From Gemmatimonadota bacterium (GTDB lineage Bacteria; Gemmatimonadota; Gemmatimonadetes; Palauibacterales; Palauibacteraceae), in NCBI GenBank assembly GCA_023554245.1, contig JAMJQL010000008.1, positions 1 through 40,084 of the forward strand: 40,084 nucleotides of DNA, given 5' to 3'. Position numbers and translations under genes: made by a program. Positions within the stretch are counted from its first letter, which is position 1; the number at the start of each line of letters is the position of its first letter. Under the pieces are notes generated by a model. That model saw only the letters and a program-made list of their open reading frames with translations, made no database searches and had not been told where the DNA came from. Of the stretch, positions 22,935 to 31,085 are shown piece by piece.

Positions 22935-24598
22935 TCGGCGAGTGCCCAGCTTCCGTAGATCCGAACTTCGGGCACGGTGAGCCGCGTCGGAGCGAGTCCC
23001 TCGATCCGGAATCCCGTGTCGCGCACGAAGATGGTAAAATCGCTGCCGACCGCGAGCCGATCACCGAAGGGCAGAAGTCCGCTCAGCTTCCCCCAGTGCA
23101 ACCAGTGTGTCGCGTCCCCGCCGTTCACCGGCGTGTCGTTCACGGTTCCCATCAGCGTCGTGCGCCAGTGTGCCGAGAATCGCGCCCGGTCCCTGCGGGC
23201 CTCGAACTCGAACCTGCCATCCAGCCCGGGCCCGTACTCGAAGGTCCGCAAGCTGCCGTTGATCGGCACGCGTCCCTGGAAGTCGAACTCGGAGTCGAGG
23301 GTTCCGAGAATGGTCACGCCCCCCTGAACTCGGGTCCGGACCTCGGAGCCGGGCCCGATCGGCCAGCGGGACTCGAGCCGTGCGCTGACCGTCTGGCTTC
23401 CGTACTGGTAGGCGTCCGTGTTGTCGTACTCGTAGCCCTGCACGATCGCCCAGGCGTGCTCCGTGCCCTCTCCGCGTTTCAGGTCCCGCGTAAGCAGGTT
23501 GCCTCGGATCGCCAGTGTGCCGAGCAGGTTCCGGTCGGCGAAATTCAGCTGCATGTCCAGTTCGAAGACGTCGAACGCGCCTCCACGCCTGCCGTTGAAT
23601 GCGTCTCCGTAACCCACGTGCAGGGACCCGAAGGCGCCATCCGTCGGGGATTGCAGGGAGCCCTGCTGGCCTACCCCCCGGTATCCGCCGTCCAGCCGCA
23701 TGGTGAAGTAGCCCGGCGTTCTCTCGTCGGGGTCCGAGGGATTCGGCATGGCATGGAACGCGTGCCCCGAGACGACGCGATTGAATCCACGGATCGGATT
23801 GAGGACGAATCCTGCCATCTCGCGGCCGAATCGCTCGGCGCCCGCGGCCTCGTTGTCGAGCACCGCCGAGGAGAGCCGGTAGACCGACTCGCCCAGTGCG
23901 ATTCCTCCCAGGCCGGTGTTGATCAGGTCGTTCAAAGCCATCGGGTGGGTCTCGCCGCAGCACTCCCACATGAAGCTGCCACCGATCGTGTACGGAACGG
24001 CGCTCCAGAACCGGAGCCCGTTGGCCCGGCCGGCATTGTGATACATGCTGCCGTGGAACGGGTGATCCATGACGTTGGTGGAGAACAGATTCCCGTCGTA
24101 CTCGAAGCCCCCGCTGATGTTCTCCCACCAGGTGCGCGGATAGACGCGGGTGAAGTCGGCGTCACGCAGCCAGTGATTCAGTCCCCATGTGCCGAGATTG
24201 ATCGCCACGACCTCGATAGCGGCGAGGAAGGGACTGTGGCGAACGCCCCATGCATCCACCCGGTAGGTCCGGACGGATTCCGGAGCGTCATCGCCGGTGG
24301 GGTCGGCCCCGGAGTCGGGGGAGCGCGGCGCGGCGGTCGTATCCGTCGGCTGAAGCGGAGCGTAGTCCCATCGGAATGCATCGAACCCGAGCGCGGCGAC
24401 ATACTCGACTCGCGAATCGGTCGCCGCGGAATTCGTGGAAACGGCCGCGGGATGACCGGCGGAATCCTGACCACGGAGCGGTGCGGTGACCGCGAGGAGG
24501 AGCAGGAGCGCAAAGGGGATGGACGCAAAACGCCTGCGGCAGGGCAGAATGCCTGCCTGCCGGGGCCTGGCGCTTCGTTTTGACTTCTGTGCCCTCAT
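22931..24598 (-). CDS. DUF3943-domain protein, probable outer-membrane barrel (copy 2)
   Basis: 555 residues from the ATG at 24598, with a G-rich site (GGGGGA) upstream. The frame is open for 27 codons more, without a leader. The signal segment is RRRFASIPFALLLLLAVTAPLRGQ. Residues about 130-235 carry the DUF3943 signature: NHWLRDADFTRVYPRTWWEN, GGFEYDGNLFSTNVMDHPFHGSMYHNAGRANG, then WECCGETHPMALNDLINTGLGG. The rest alternates polar and hydrophobic residues like a barrel. It is a paralogue of the gene at 24757-26358 and shares the unusual Cys-Cys. DUF3943 proteins are exported and of unknown function. The TraR/DksA-like gene is translated from an overlapping GTG at its end. Confidence 0.82.
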   Translation of the reverse strand: MRAQKSKRSARPRQAGILPCRRRFASIPFALLLLLAVTAPLRGQDSAGHPAAVSTNSAATDSRVEYVAALGFDAFRWDYAPLQPTDTTAAPRSPDSGADPTGDDAPESVRTYRVDAWGVRHSPFLAAIEVVAINLGTWGLNHWLRDADFTRVYPRTWWENISGGFEYDGNLFSTNVMDHPFHGSMYHNAGRANGLRFWSAVPYTIGGSFMWECCGETHPMALNDLINTGLGGIALGESVYRLSSAVLDNEAAGAERFGREMAGFVLNPIRGFNRVVSGHAFHAMPNPSDPDERTPGYFTMRLDGGYRGVGQQGSLQSPTDGAFGSLHVGYGDAFNGRRGGAFDVFELDMQLNFADRNLLGTLAIRGNLLTRDLKRGEGTEHAWAIVQGYEYDNTDAYQYGSQTVSARLESRWPIGPGSEVRTRVQGGVTILGTLDSEFDFQGRVPINGSLRTFEYGPGLDGRFEFEARRDRARFSAHWRTTLMGTVNDTPVNGGDATHWLHWGKLSGLLPFGDRLAVGSDFTIFVRDTGFRIEGLAPTRLTVPEVRIYGSWALAE

Positions 24599-24756
24599 CC
24601 CGCCGATCCCCCGATTCGGCCGGTGGTGGCGCCGTGGCTCTCCACGGGCCTCGCGCCTGCCGGCGAACCGGTAAATCAAGGTTCATGCCGTCTGGAAAGC
24701 AAGGTCTGGAAGGGAAATTGGCGCCGATCCGGGTGGCTCGGCTGCGGCGGTTCAGC

Positions 24757-26358
24757 TCAGCGCCGGCCGCCGCCGACCAGGGCCGTGTCCCAGACTCCGT
24801 AAATGCGAAGCTGCGGCACGCGCTGAGACTGGTCCTCGAACAGCTCGAAGTGGCTGTCTCTCAGGAACAGGTACGCATCGGCTCCGATTCCGAAATTCGA
24901 CCCGATCGGGACCATGCCCCGCGCCCCGATGAGCTGCACGTTGTGGTAGGCGTCGCTGCCGTTCAGGTTCGAGCCGTTCTGCGTATCGATCCACTGGTAC
25001 CAGTAGAACGCGCTCAGGACCTGGCGCCCCTTGTGCGACAGATTCGCGCCGATGCGACCTCCGACTCCCGGACCGAAGTCGTATTCGCGGAACCGCTCCC
25101 GATTCGGAATGTCGTTGGCCAGGAAGGCCCACTCCGAGTTCACCGCGCTGAGCAGCGCGAAGATCGCGTCGATCTGGGTTCGTATCGACCAGTCCTTCGA
25201 GAGGCCGAACCGCGAGTGCAGGGACGCGTCGAACATCTGTCCGCCGAACTCGAACGCGTTGTTGTTGATGTACTGGAATTCCTGCTCGATGGCGAAGACG
25301 TGCTGCGTGTCGCCGCCCTTCTTGAGGTCCCAGGTGAACAGGTTGCCGCGAACACTGAGGCGGCCCAGGGTCTGCTTGTCCCCGAAATTCAGCTGCACGG
25401 ACATGTCGAAGACGTCGAACGGCTTCCTCCGCTGTTGCGCGAACTCGTCTCCGAACTTGAAATCGACCTGGAAGAGGCCGTGCGTCTCGGAGCTGTCGCT
25501 CAGGGACTCGCCCTCACCGATGATCCGGACGCCCGCGCTGAGCCGATTCGAGAGAACGCCGGGGATGTGATCCTCGGGTTCCTCGGGATTCTCCATCACC
25601 CGCCCCGAACGTCCGCTGACGAGGCGGTTGAAGCCGCGTACCGGGCTGAGAGCGAAGGCGCCGATCTCCCGCCAGGTCCGCTCCGACCCGGTCGCCGTGT
25701 TGTCGAGCACCGTGCCCGACACCCGGTAGAGCATTTCGCCGACCGCGGCTCCGCCCACGCCCGTGGCGATCCAGTCATTCCAGGCCGGCGGGTGCGTCTC
25801 GCCACAGCACTCCCACATCAAGCTGCCGAACAACGAGAAGCCGAGCGACTCCCAGTAGTTGAATCCGTTCGAGCGCCCCGCGTTGTAGTAGAGACTCCCG
25901 TGGAACGGGTGCGCGAACATGTTCGTGTTGAAGTTGTTGTCGTCGTACGTGAACCCGCCCTCGAGGTTGTTCCACCAGCTGCGCGGGTTGACCTGGGTGA
26001 AGTCGGCACCGCGGATGTACTCGTTGTAGGACCAGACCAGGATGTTGATGAAGGTGACTTCGCCTACGGCCGCGCCCAGGCTGCGGCGTTCACCCCACGG
26101 CCCGAGCTCTTCCTCTTCATCCTGCGCGCCCGACGCTTCGGCCGTCAGGTCCTCCTCCGACGCCGTCTCGGAGACCCGTGTCTGCGGAGCCGGGGGCGAC
26201 ACCGCAGCCGGAACCGGCGGCTGCAGGCGTTCGGCGTTCGTCGGGTTCGGCATTTCCTGCGCCGTGCCTGACGTGACGCACGCGACCAGGAGCGCGAGCA
26301 GGCTCCATGCCGTCCGAACCGTCAATCCCGCTGCAGCGGGCCCGCGGAAATCTCTCAT
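24757..26358 (-). CDS. DUF3943-domain protein, probable outer-membrane barrel (copy 1)
   Basis: 533 residues from an ATG at 26358, one base after the stop of the preceding small barrel gene. Leader: RTAWSLLALLVACVTSGTAQ. A low-complexity, Pro- and Glu-rich linker (about 36-86) precedes the DUF3943 region: NEYIRGADFTQVNPRSWWN, GGFTYDDNNFNTNMFAHPFHGSLYYNAGRSNG and WECCGETHPPAWNDWIATGVGG. The remaining strands (VDFKFGDEFA, DMSVQLNFGDKQTLGRLSVRGNLF, FGPGVGGRIGANLSH) suggest a barrel. The 158-bp gap to copy 2 shows no gene. Both copies keep the WxN, HPFHGS and NAGRxNG blocks, so they are a tandem duplication that has diverged in the N-terminal linker. Confidence 0.82.
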   Translation of the reverse strand: MRDFRGPAAAGLTVRTAWSLLALLVACVTSGTAQEMPNPTNAERLQPPVPAAVSPPAPQTRVSETASEEDLTAEASGAQDEEEELGPWGERRSLGAAVGEVTFINILVWSYNEYIRGADFTQVNPRSWWNNLEGGFTYDDNNFNTNMFAHPFHGSLYYNAGRSNGFNYWESLGFSLFGSLMWECCGETHPPAWNDWIATGVGGAAVGEMLYRVSGTVLDNTATGSERTWREIGAFALSPVRGFNRLVSGRSGRVMENPEEPEDHIPGVLSNRLSAGVRIIGEGESLSDSSETHGLFQVDFKFGDEFAQQRRKPFDVFDMSVQLNFGDKQTLGRLSVRGNLFTWDLKKGGDTQHVFAIEQEFQYINNNAFEFGGQMFDASLHSRFGLSKDWSIRTQIDAIFALLSAVNSEWAFLANDIPNRERFREYDFGPGVGGRIGANLSHKGRQVLSAFYWYQWIDTQNGSNLNGSDAYHNVQLIGARGMVPIGSNFGIGADAYLFLRDSHFELFEDQSQRVPQLRIYGVWDTALVGGGRR

Positions 26359-26359
26359 A

Positions 26360-26998
26360 TCACGGATAGAAGGAGACACCGGCGAGGACGCCGATCGTCG
26401 AGCCGGAATCGAAGTTCTCCAGACCTGCCGAGTTCCCCTCGACTTCACTGATACTGAACCCGGTCCAGAGTGCCGAGATGTCGGCGCTCCACTTATGAGC
26501 GAAAGGAATCTCGAGTCCTCCCCGCAATCCGTATTGCACGCCTCTTTCCCGGTCCTCCACGTTTTCGCCCGGTTCACCGGGGGTGGTCCAGTAGTTCCAC
26601 TCGGGACGCAGGCGGACGTACCCGACCCGACCCTCCACGTAGGGACGGAGAGCGCCGTCTGTGATGAACTTGTAGCCGACGAGGAGGTTCAGCGTCACGC
26701 GGCTGACGCTCTGGGCTAACTCGGCGGCCACCGGCGGGAGCTTGTCGGTGATCGCATCGTAGGAGACCACGTTGACGCCGATGCCCGCACGCAGGTGCCC
26801 GAAATGGTAGTAGATGTCGAATTCGCCGGTTATGCCCTGGTCCAGCACCTGTGACGCGCCTCCGCTCACCGTCTCCCAGCCGAGGACGCCGGTGAAGCCG
26901 AACTTGTCCTGGGCCTCGAGATGCGACGCGGCCAGAAGAGATACGACGAGGCAGACGAGTAGGGGCGAAGCGTGTTTCAGACCGACATCTCCTGGCAC
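26360..26998 (-). CDS. Small outer-membrane beta-barrel protein
   Basis: 212 residues if translation starts at the GTG at 26998. An alternative is a CTG at 26980, which has a good AGGAG site (26989-26993) 8 bases away and would give a textbook leader, KHASPLLVCLVVSLLAASHLEAQ. No ATG in frame is suitably placed. The mature protein is a short barrel: FGFTGVLGWETVSGG, GEFDIYYHFGHLRAGIGVNVVSYDA, VTLNLLVGYKFITDGALRPYVEGRVGYVRL, YGLRGGLEIPF, and a last strand IGVLAGVSFYP with the terminal aromatic. The next gene starts one base after its stop, so it is the first of an outer-membrane operon with the DUF3943 genes. Confidence 0.72.
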   Translation of the reverse strand: MPGDVGLKHASPLLVCLVVSLLAASHLEAQDKFGFTGVLGWETVSGGASQVLDQGITGEFDIYYHFGHLRAGIGVNVVSYDAITDKLPPVAAELAQSVSRVTLNLLVGYKFITDGALRPYVEGRVGYVRLRPEWNYWTTPGEPGENVEDRERGVQYGLRGGLEIPFAHKWSADISALWTGFSISEVEGNSAGLENFDSGSTIGVLAGVSFYP

Positions 26999-27125
26999 GA
27001 TGACGTGAGAGATCCGGATGATTGCTGAGCCTACCGTGCTTGCATGCAGCTGCGCAAGACCCGCAAAGCCATTGCGCGCGAGGCGATCGGTCTGCAGATC
27101 CCGAACTATGTCGTCCTGTTCCCCG

Positions 27126-28283
27126 ATGCCGATCCGACGGCCCGTGCCGTCGTGCGCGGGCAGCCCGACGCGCCATGCGGCGCGGTCGTTCTTCCTGGTC
27201 TGCGGCGCGCTGGCTGCGCTCGCCCCGAAGCCACTCGATGCGCAGACGCTGCGGGGTCGCGTGCTCGAACAGGGAACCGATTCTCCGATCCCTGGAGCGC
27301 TCCTGCTGCTGCAGTCCCCCGAGGGCGAGGAAGTCGCTTCCGCCGTCTCGGGTGAGAGTGGCGCCTGGGTGCTTCGCGCCCCGTCAGCAGGAGAGTGGCT
27401 GGTCCGGGTGGAACGGATCGGGTTCGCGGCTTCAACAGCTGGTCCGTTCCGGGTCGCGGTCGGGGCCGACGTTGCGGTCCCGTTGGAGGTCTCGAGCGCG
27501 CCTCTGGAGCTTCCGGCACTCACGATCGAGGGCGAGTCGGGCGGCTGCGGTCTGGACCCCGACGAAGGAGAAGCGGTCTGGCGTCTGTGGGACGAGGCGC
27601 GCAAAGCCCTGCGCGTCGCGGAGATCACGGAGGGAAGCATCGCCTACCTCACCGAGGTGACCGAGCGGCAGGTCGATCCCTGGGGCACGACGATCGGGCG
27701 CGAACACACCGAGATGAAGACCACGGCCGGTCGAAGCCCGTTTCGCGTCCCCTCGGCCGCCGATCTCCAGGCACGGGGATACGTGCGGGATTCAGCCAGC
27801 GGAGGCCTCGCCTACTACGGACCCGACGCCACAGTCCTGTTGTCGGATACCTTCCAGGAGGCGCACTGCTTTCACGCCGTGGCCGGAGGGGACGGACAGG
27901 TCGGACTCGCCTTCGAGCCGGCCGAAGCGCCGCTGCGGGTGGATATCCGGGGCACACTCTGGCTGGACGCGGAGAGTTCGGAGCTGCGATCGATCGATTT
28001 CGGATACGCGGGTCTTCGACAACGCAGCGAACTGGGGATCGGCCCCGACGCATCGGGCACCATCATCTACGACCGGATCGACGATGGAGGCTGGATCGTC
28101 AGGGAATGGACGATTCGAGTTCCGATCGACAGCCGGTTCTACGGCGGTCGGAACTACAAGCTCTACCAGGAGACGGTGGGCAGGGTCACCTCCACGCGCA
28201 GGATCGAACCTGAAGACGGTTCTCCGCGGCGCGCCCCGAGCGTCTACGAGCACGGCGCGCGCCGCGATACGACCGGGAGCTGA
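27126..28283 (+). CDS. Exported CarboxypepD_reg-like domain protein
   Basis: About 385 residues. The start is uncertain: ATGs at 27018, 27108 and 27126 are in frame, none with a clear ribosome site; 27126 places the signal peptide (RSFFLVCGALAALAPKPLDAQ) nearest the N-terminus. The domain of about 41-125 (TLRGRVLEQGTDSPIPGALLLLQSPEGEEVASAVSGESGAWVLRAP and WLVRVERIGF) is a carboxypeptidase regulatory-like beta-sandwich of a style frequent in Gemmatimonadota. It is followed by a C-terminal region of about 260 residues with no recognised family (ESGGCGLDPDEGEAVWRLWDEARKAL). No catalytic domain is visible. It is divergent from the small barrel and converges on the molybdenum hydroxylase genes. 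Confidence 0.7.
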   Translation: MPIRRPVPSCAGSPTRHAARSFFLVCGALAALAPKPLDAQTLRGRVLEQGTDSPIPGALLLLQSPEGEEVASAVSGESGAWVLRAPSAGEWLVRVERIGFAASTAGPFRVAVGADVAVPLEVSSAPLELPALTIEGESGGCGLDPDEGEAVWRLWDEARKALRVAEITEGSIAYLTEVTERQVDPWGTTIGREHTEMKTTAGRSPFRVPSAADLQARGYVRDSASGGLAYYGPDATVLLSDTFQEAHCFHAVAGGDGQVGLAFEPAEAPLRVDIRGTLWLDAESSELRSIDFGYAGLRQRSELGIGPDASGTIIYDRIDDGGWIVREWTIRVPIDSRFYGGRNYKLYQETVGRVTSTRRIEPEDGSPRRAPSVYEHGARRDTTGS

Positions 28284-28296
28284 GCCGGTCAGCTCC
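28276..28296. terminator. Hairpin spanning both stop codons of convergent genes
   Basis: GGAGCTGA at 28276-28283 and TCAGCTCC at 28289-28296 are perfect complements with a 5-base loop. The left arm contains the TGA of the plus-strand gene and the right arm the TGA of the minus-strand gene. It could end transcripts in both directions. There is no T run on either side. Confidence 0.42.
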
Positions 28297-30448
28297 GGTA
28301 GCGGTCCCCGATCGGCAGCGACCGGACCGGCTCGCCCGTGAGCGCGAACAGCGCATTGCACACTGCCGGGGCGATGCAGGGCAGACCGACCTCCCCTATC
28401 CCGCCGAGCGCGTCGCCTTCCGCGATGATATGGGTCTCGACACGCGGCATCTCCCGCAGTCGCATGATCGGGTAGCGGTCGAAATTCCCCTCGGCAGCCG
28501 CTCCGTTCTCGATCGAGATCTTGCCATACAGCGCGGCGGAAAGTCCGTAGACGATGCCGCTCTCCATCTGCGCCTCGATCGTGTCGGGATTGATGACGAA
28601 ACCGCAATCGATCGCGCAGACGACCCGCGGGACCCGCACCACACCATCGATGATCTCGACTTCCGCTACCTGCGCGACAACGCTGCCGAAACACTCCGCG
28701 ACCGCACAGCCCATCGCACTTCGCGTCGCGCCGCTTCCATCGGCACCCGATTGCGTTCGTCGCACCGCGCCGCTGGTCCAGCCCGCCTTCTCGGCCGCGA
28801 GCCGAAGCGCGCGCGCCCTGCGTGGATGATCGCCCAGCAGCGCCAGCCGGAAGTCCACGGGGTCGCGGCCGCCGGCCGCGGCCAGTTCATCGAGGAAGCA
28901 CTCGGTGACCCAGACGTTCTGGGAGTTCGAGACCGCGCGCCAGAAGTGGACGCTGACCGGGAGGCCGGGATCCGTCCAGGTGACGTGGATGTTCGGAATC
29001 GAGTATCCGAGATTGCCGGCATTCTCGGTGGCCGTCGGATCCACTCCGTCCTGCAGTCTCGCCCCGATGTTCAGGAGGATCGAGGGACTGACCATCCGGT
29101 GCTCCCAGGCCGTGGGCATGCCCCGGCCGTCCACCCCGCCGACCAGTCGATTGTAGGCCACGGGCCGGTACGAGCCCGCCCGCATGTCGTCTTCCCGAGT
29201 GTACATCAGCTTGACCGGCGCCCCGAGCGCTTTTGACGCCTCGACGGCGTCCGCCACGAAGTCGTTTCGGGATCTGCGTCCGAACCCGCCGCCGAGCATC
29301 TGCGTGTGAATCCGAACTTTCTCCGTCGGAAGGCCCGTGATCCGGGCACCGATGTCCTGCGCCGAGGTCTGGGCCTGGGTGCCCGTCCAGATGTCGCAAC
29401 CGTCAGCTCTCACGTCGGCGACGCAATTCACCGGCTCCATGGTGGCATGGGCGAGAAATGGCGCCTCGTATTCCGCCTCGATCCGGGTCGCGGCCTCTTC
29501 GAGGGCAGACGTTGTCGCGCCGTCGCTGCGTACCACCGCGCCGTCGTCCGCCATGGATCGGCAACGCTCCCGGATCGATTCGTCGCTGGCGTCTCCGAAG
29601 TCTCCGGGATTCCATTCGACTTCGAGCGCATCCCTTCCTTTCTTCGCCGCCCAGAATCCATCGGCAGCGACCACCACGCCCGAAGGGATCTCGACCACCT
29701 GGCGGACGCCGGGCACGGCCAGCGCCGGCTCGGGGTCGAAGCGGCGGACCGACCCTCCGAACACGGGAGGACGTGCGACGAGCGCCGTCAGCATTCCCGG
29801 CACCTTGACGTCCATTCCGAAGATCGCAGAGCCGTCGATCTTGGAGGGCGAGTCGAGCCGGCGAATCCTCTTTCCGATCAGTCGCCACTCCGCGGGTTCC
29901 TTCAGCGGGGGGCTCTCCGGGGCCTCGAGACCGGCAGCGGCATCTGCCAGCTCACCGAAGGAGAGAGAGCGGCCGGAATCATCATGCTCGACTCGGCCGT
30001 CTGCCACGCGGCATTCCGACGCGGGCACGGCCCACCTCAGCGCAGCCGCCTCGATCAGCATCAGGCGGGCCGAGGCTCCGGCCACGCGCATGCGCTCGAA
30101 ATTGGAGCGCATGCTCGTCGAACCACCCGTGCTCTGCCTGCCGTACAGGTCCTGGTCGGCGGGCGAATGCTCGGTCCGGATCCGGTCCCACGGGACCTCC
30201 AGCTCCTCGGCGAGAAGCATGGCCAGAGCCGTGTGCGTTCCCTGACCCATCTCCGACTCGCTCAGCAGAAAGGAGACCGTGTCATCCGTGCCGACTCGAA
30301 TCCACGCGTTCAAGGTTCCCGGCCCGAGCGCCCCGATCGCTTCCGCTCTGCGGTCGCATCCGAGCAGGCTGAAGCCCAGGACGAGTCCGGCCCCGGCTCC
30401 CCCACTGACGGCGACGAATCCTCTGCGCGACAGCACCTGTCCGCTCAT
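28289..30448 (-). CDS. Molybdopterin-binding subunit of xanthine-dehydrogenase-family (IorB-like) hydroxylase
   Basis: 719 residues. The Tat leader has SRRGFVAVSGGAGAGLVLGF, so the folded, cofactor-loaded enzyme is exported. The order and motifs match isoquinoline 1-oxidoreductase beta subunits: ESEMGQGTHTALAMLLAEEL, ARPPVFGG, LAHATMEPVNC, GGGFGRRSRNDF and, near the end, GIGEVGLPCIAPAVCNA, where Glu686 is the likely catalytic base. These enzymes hydroxylate N-heteroaromatics or oxidise aldehydes at a molybdenum centre. It follows the [2Fe-2S] subunit with an ATGA overlap. No FAD or cytochrome subunit gene is adjacent, so its electron acceptor is not in view. A Cys in the leader (LLGC) could make it a lipoprotein. 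Confidence 0.88.
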   Translation of the reverse strand: MSGQVLSRRGFVAVSGGAGAGLVLGFSLLGCDRRAEAIGALGPGTLNAWIRVGTDDTVSFLLSESEMGQGTHTALAMLLAEELEVPWDRIRTEHSPADQDLYGRQSTGGSTSMRSNFERMRVAGASARLMLIEAAALRWAVPASECRVADGRVEHDDSGRSLSFGELADAAAGLEAPESPPLKEPAEWRLIGKRIRRLDSPSKIDGSAIFGMDVKVPGMLTALVARPPVFGGSVRRFDPEPALAVPGVRQVVEIPSGVVVAADGFWAAKKGRDALEVEWNPGDFGDASDESIRERCRSMADDGAVVRSDGATTSALEEAATRIEAEYEAPFLAHATMEPVNCVADVRADGCDIWTGTQAQTSAQDIGARITGLPTEKVRIHTQMLGGGFGRRSRNDFVADAVEASKALGAPVKLMYTREDDMRAGSYRPVAYNRLVGGVDGRGMPTAWEHRMVSPSILLNIGARLQDGVDPTATENAGNLGYSIPNIHVTWTDPGLPVSVHFWRAVSNSQNVWVTECFLDELAAAGGRDPVDFRLALLGDHPRRARALRLAAEKAGWTSGAVRRTQSGADGSGATRSAMGCAVAECFGSVVAQVAEVEIIDGVVRVPRVVCAIDCGFVINPDTIEAQMESGIVYGLSAALYGKISIENGAAAEGNFDRYPIMRLREMPRVETHIIAEGDALGGIGEVGLPCIAPAVCNALFALTGEPVRSLPIGDRYRS

Positions 30449-30909
30449 CGGTCACCTCCTCGTGCAGCCCGGTGGATCGCCGTGCGGATCCTCCCGTAGG
30501 TGCCACAGCGGCAGAGCACCGGCGACATCCATTCATCGATCTGCTCGTCGGTGGGAGATGGATGCTCCTCGAGCAGCGCGGCCGCGGTCATTACCTGGCC
30601 CGGCTGGCACCAGCCGCATTGCGGCACATCGACATCCAGCCATGCCTTCTGGACGGGGTGGGAGAGATCATCGGACAGTCCCTCGATCGTCAGGACCTCC
30701 TGGTCCCCGATGCTCTGGATGGTCACGAGGCAGGCGTAAGCGATCTCGCCGTCCAGGTGCACCGCGCAGGAACGGCACTGTCCGGTACCGCAGCCGTACT
30801 TGGTGCCCGTCAGGTCGAGTTCGTCGCGCAGCACCCAGAGCAGGGGCGTATCCGCGGGCACATCCACCGCCCGAATCGTGCCGTTCACCGTGATCGAATA
30901 CTTGGGCAT
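30445..30909 (-). CDS. [2Fe-2S] subunit of the molybdenum hydroxylase (IorA-like)
   Basis: 154 residues, ATG at 30909. Two cluster-binding sets are complete: plant-ferredoxin-type Cys40, 45, 48 and 60 (GTKYGCGTGQCRSCAVHLDG ... YAC) and the C-terminal set Cys98, 101, 133 and 135 (CGWCQPGQVM ... CRCGTYGRI). This is the small electron-transfer subunit of the xanthine-dehydrogenase family. Without its own leader it should be carried out by the Tat signal of the large subunit. Its stop overlaps the large subunit's start (ATGA). The frame stays open far upstream, but that part is antisense to the transporter and amidohydrolase genes and has no homology. Confidence 0.93.
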   Translation of the reverse strand: MPKYSITVNGTIRAVDVPADTPLLWVLRDELDLTGTKYGCGTGQCRSCAVHLDGEIAYACLVTIQSIGDQEVLTIEGLSDDLSHPVQKAWLDVDVPQCGWCQPGQVMTAAALLEEHPSPTDEQIDEWMSPVLCRCGTYGRIRTAIHRAARGGDR

Positions 30910-31085
30910 GATCGAATCCCGTTGTGGAGGTTCGTCGAACACTGCGCCTTTCGCGGAGCCACCGTCAAGACGCTGCGCGATCGCCCGTAGCGGCGCGTGA
31001 CGCGTTGGGCATAGACTCATACGGTGGAGCGGGCCCGCACTCGGTTCGGGTCCTCGTGCCAACGGGACACGATCTCGAGGTGTGA

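Noticed and set aside
22919-24583. Plus-strand open frame opposite DUF3943 copy 2
   Set aside because: The minus-strand gene has the clear DUF3943 blocks and a leader; the plus frame is a shadow.
24580-26271. Plus-strand open frame of 563 codons opposite DUF3943 copy 1
   Set aside because: Same reason: it mirrors the real gene and has no domain of its own.
27044-27355. Short plus-strand frame beginning MQLRKTRKAIAREAIG
   Set aside because: The start looks gene-like, but it overlaps the CarboxypepD_reg-like gene in another frame and continues as low-complexity Ala/Arg text without homology.
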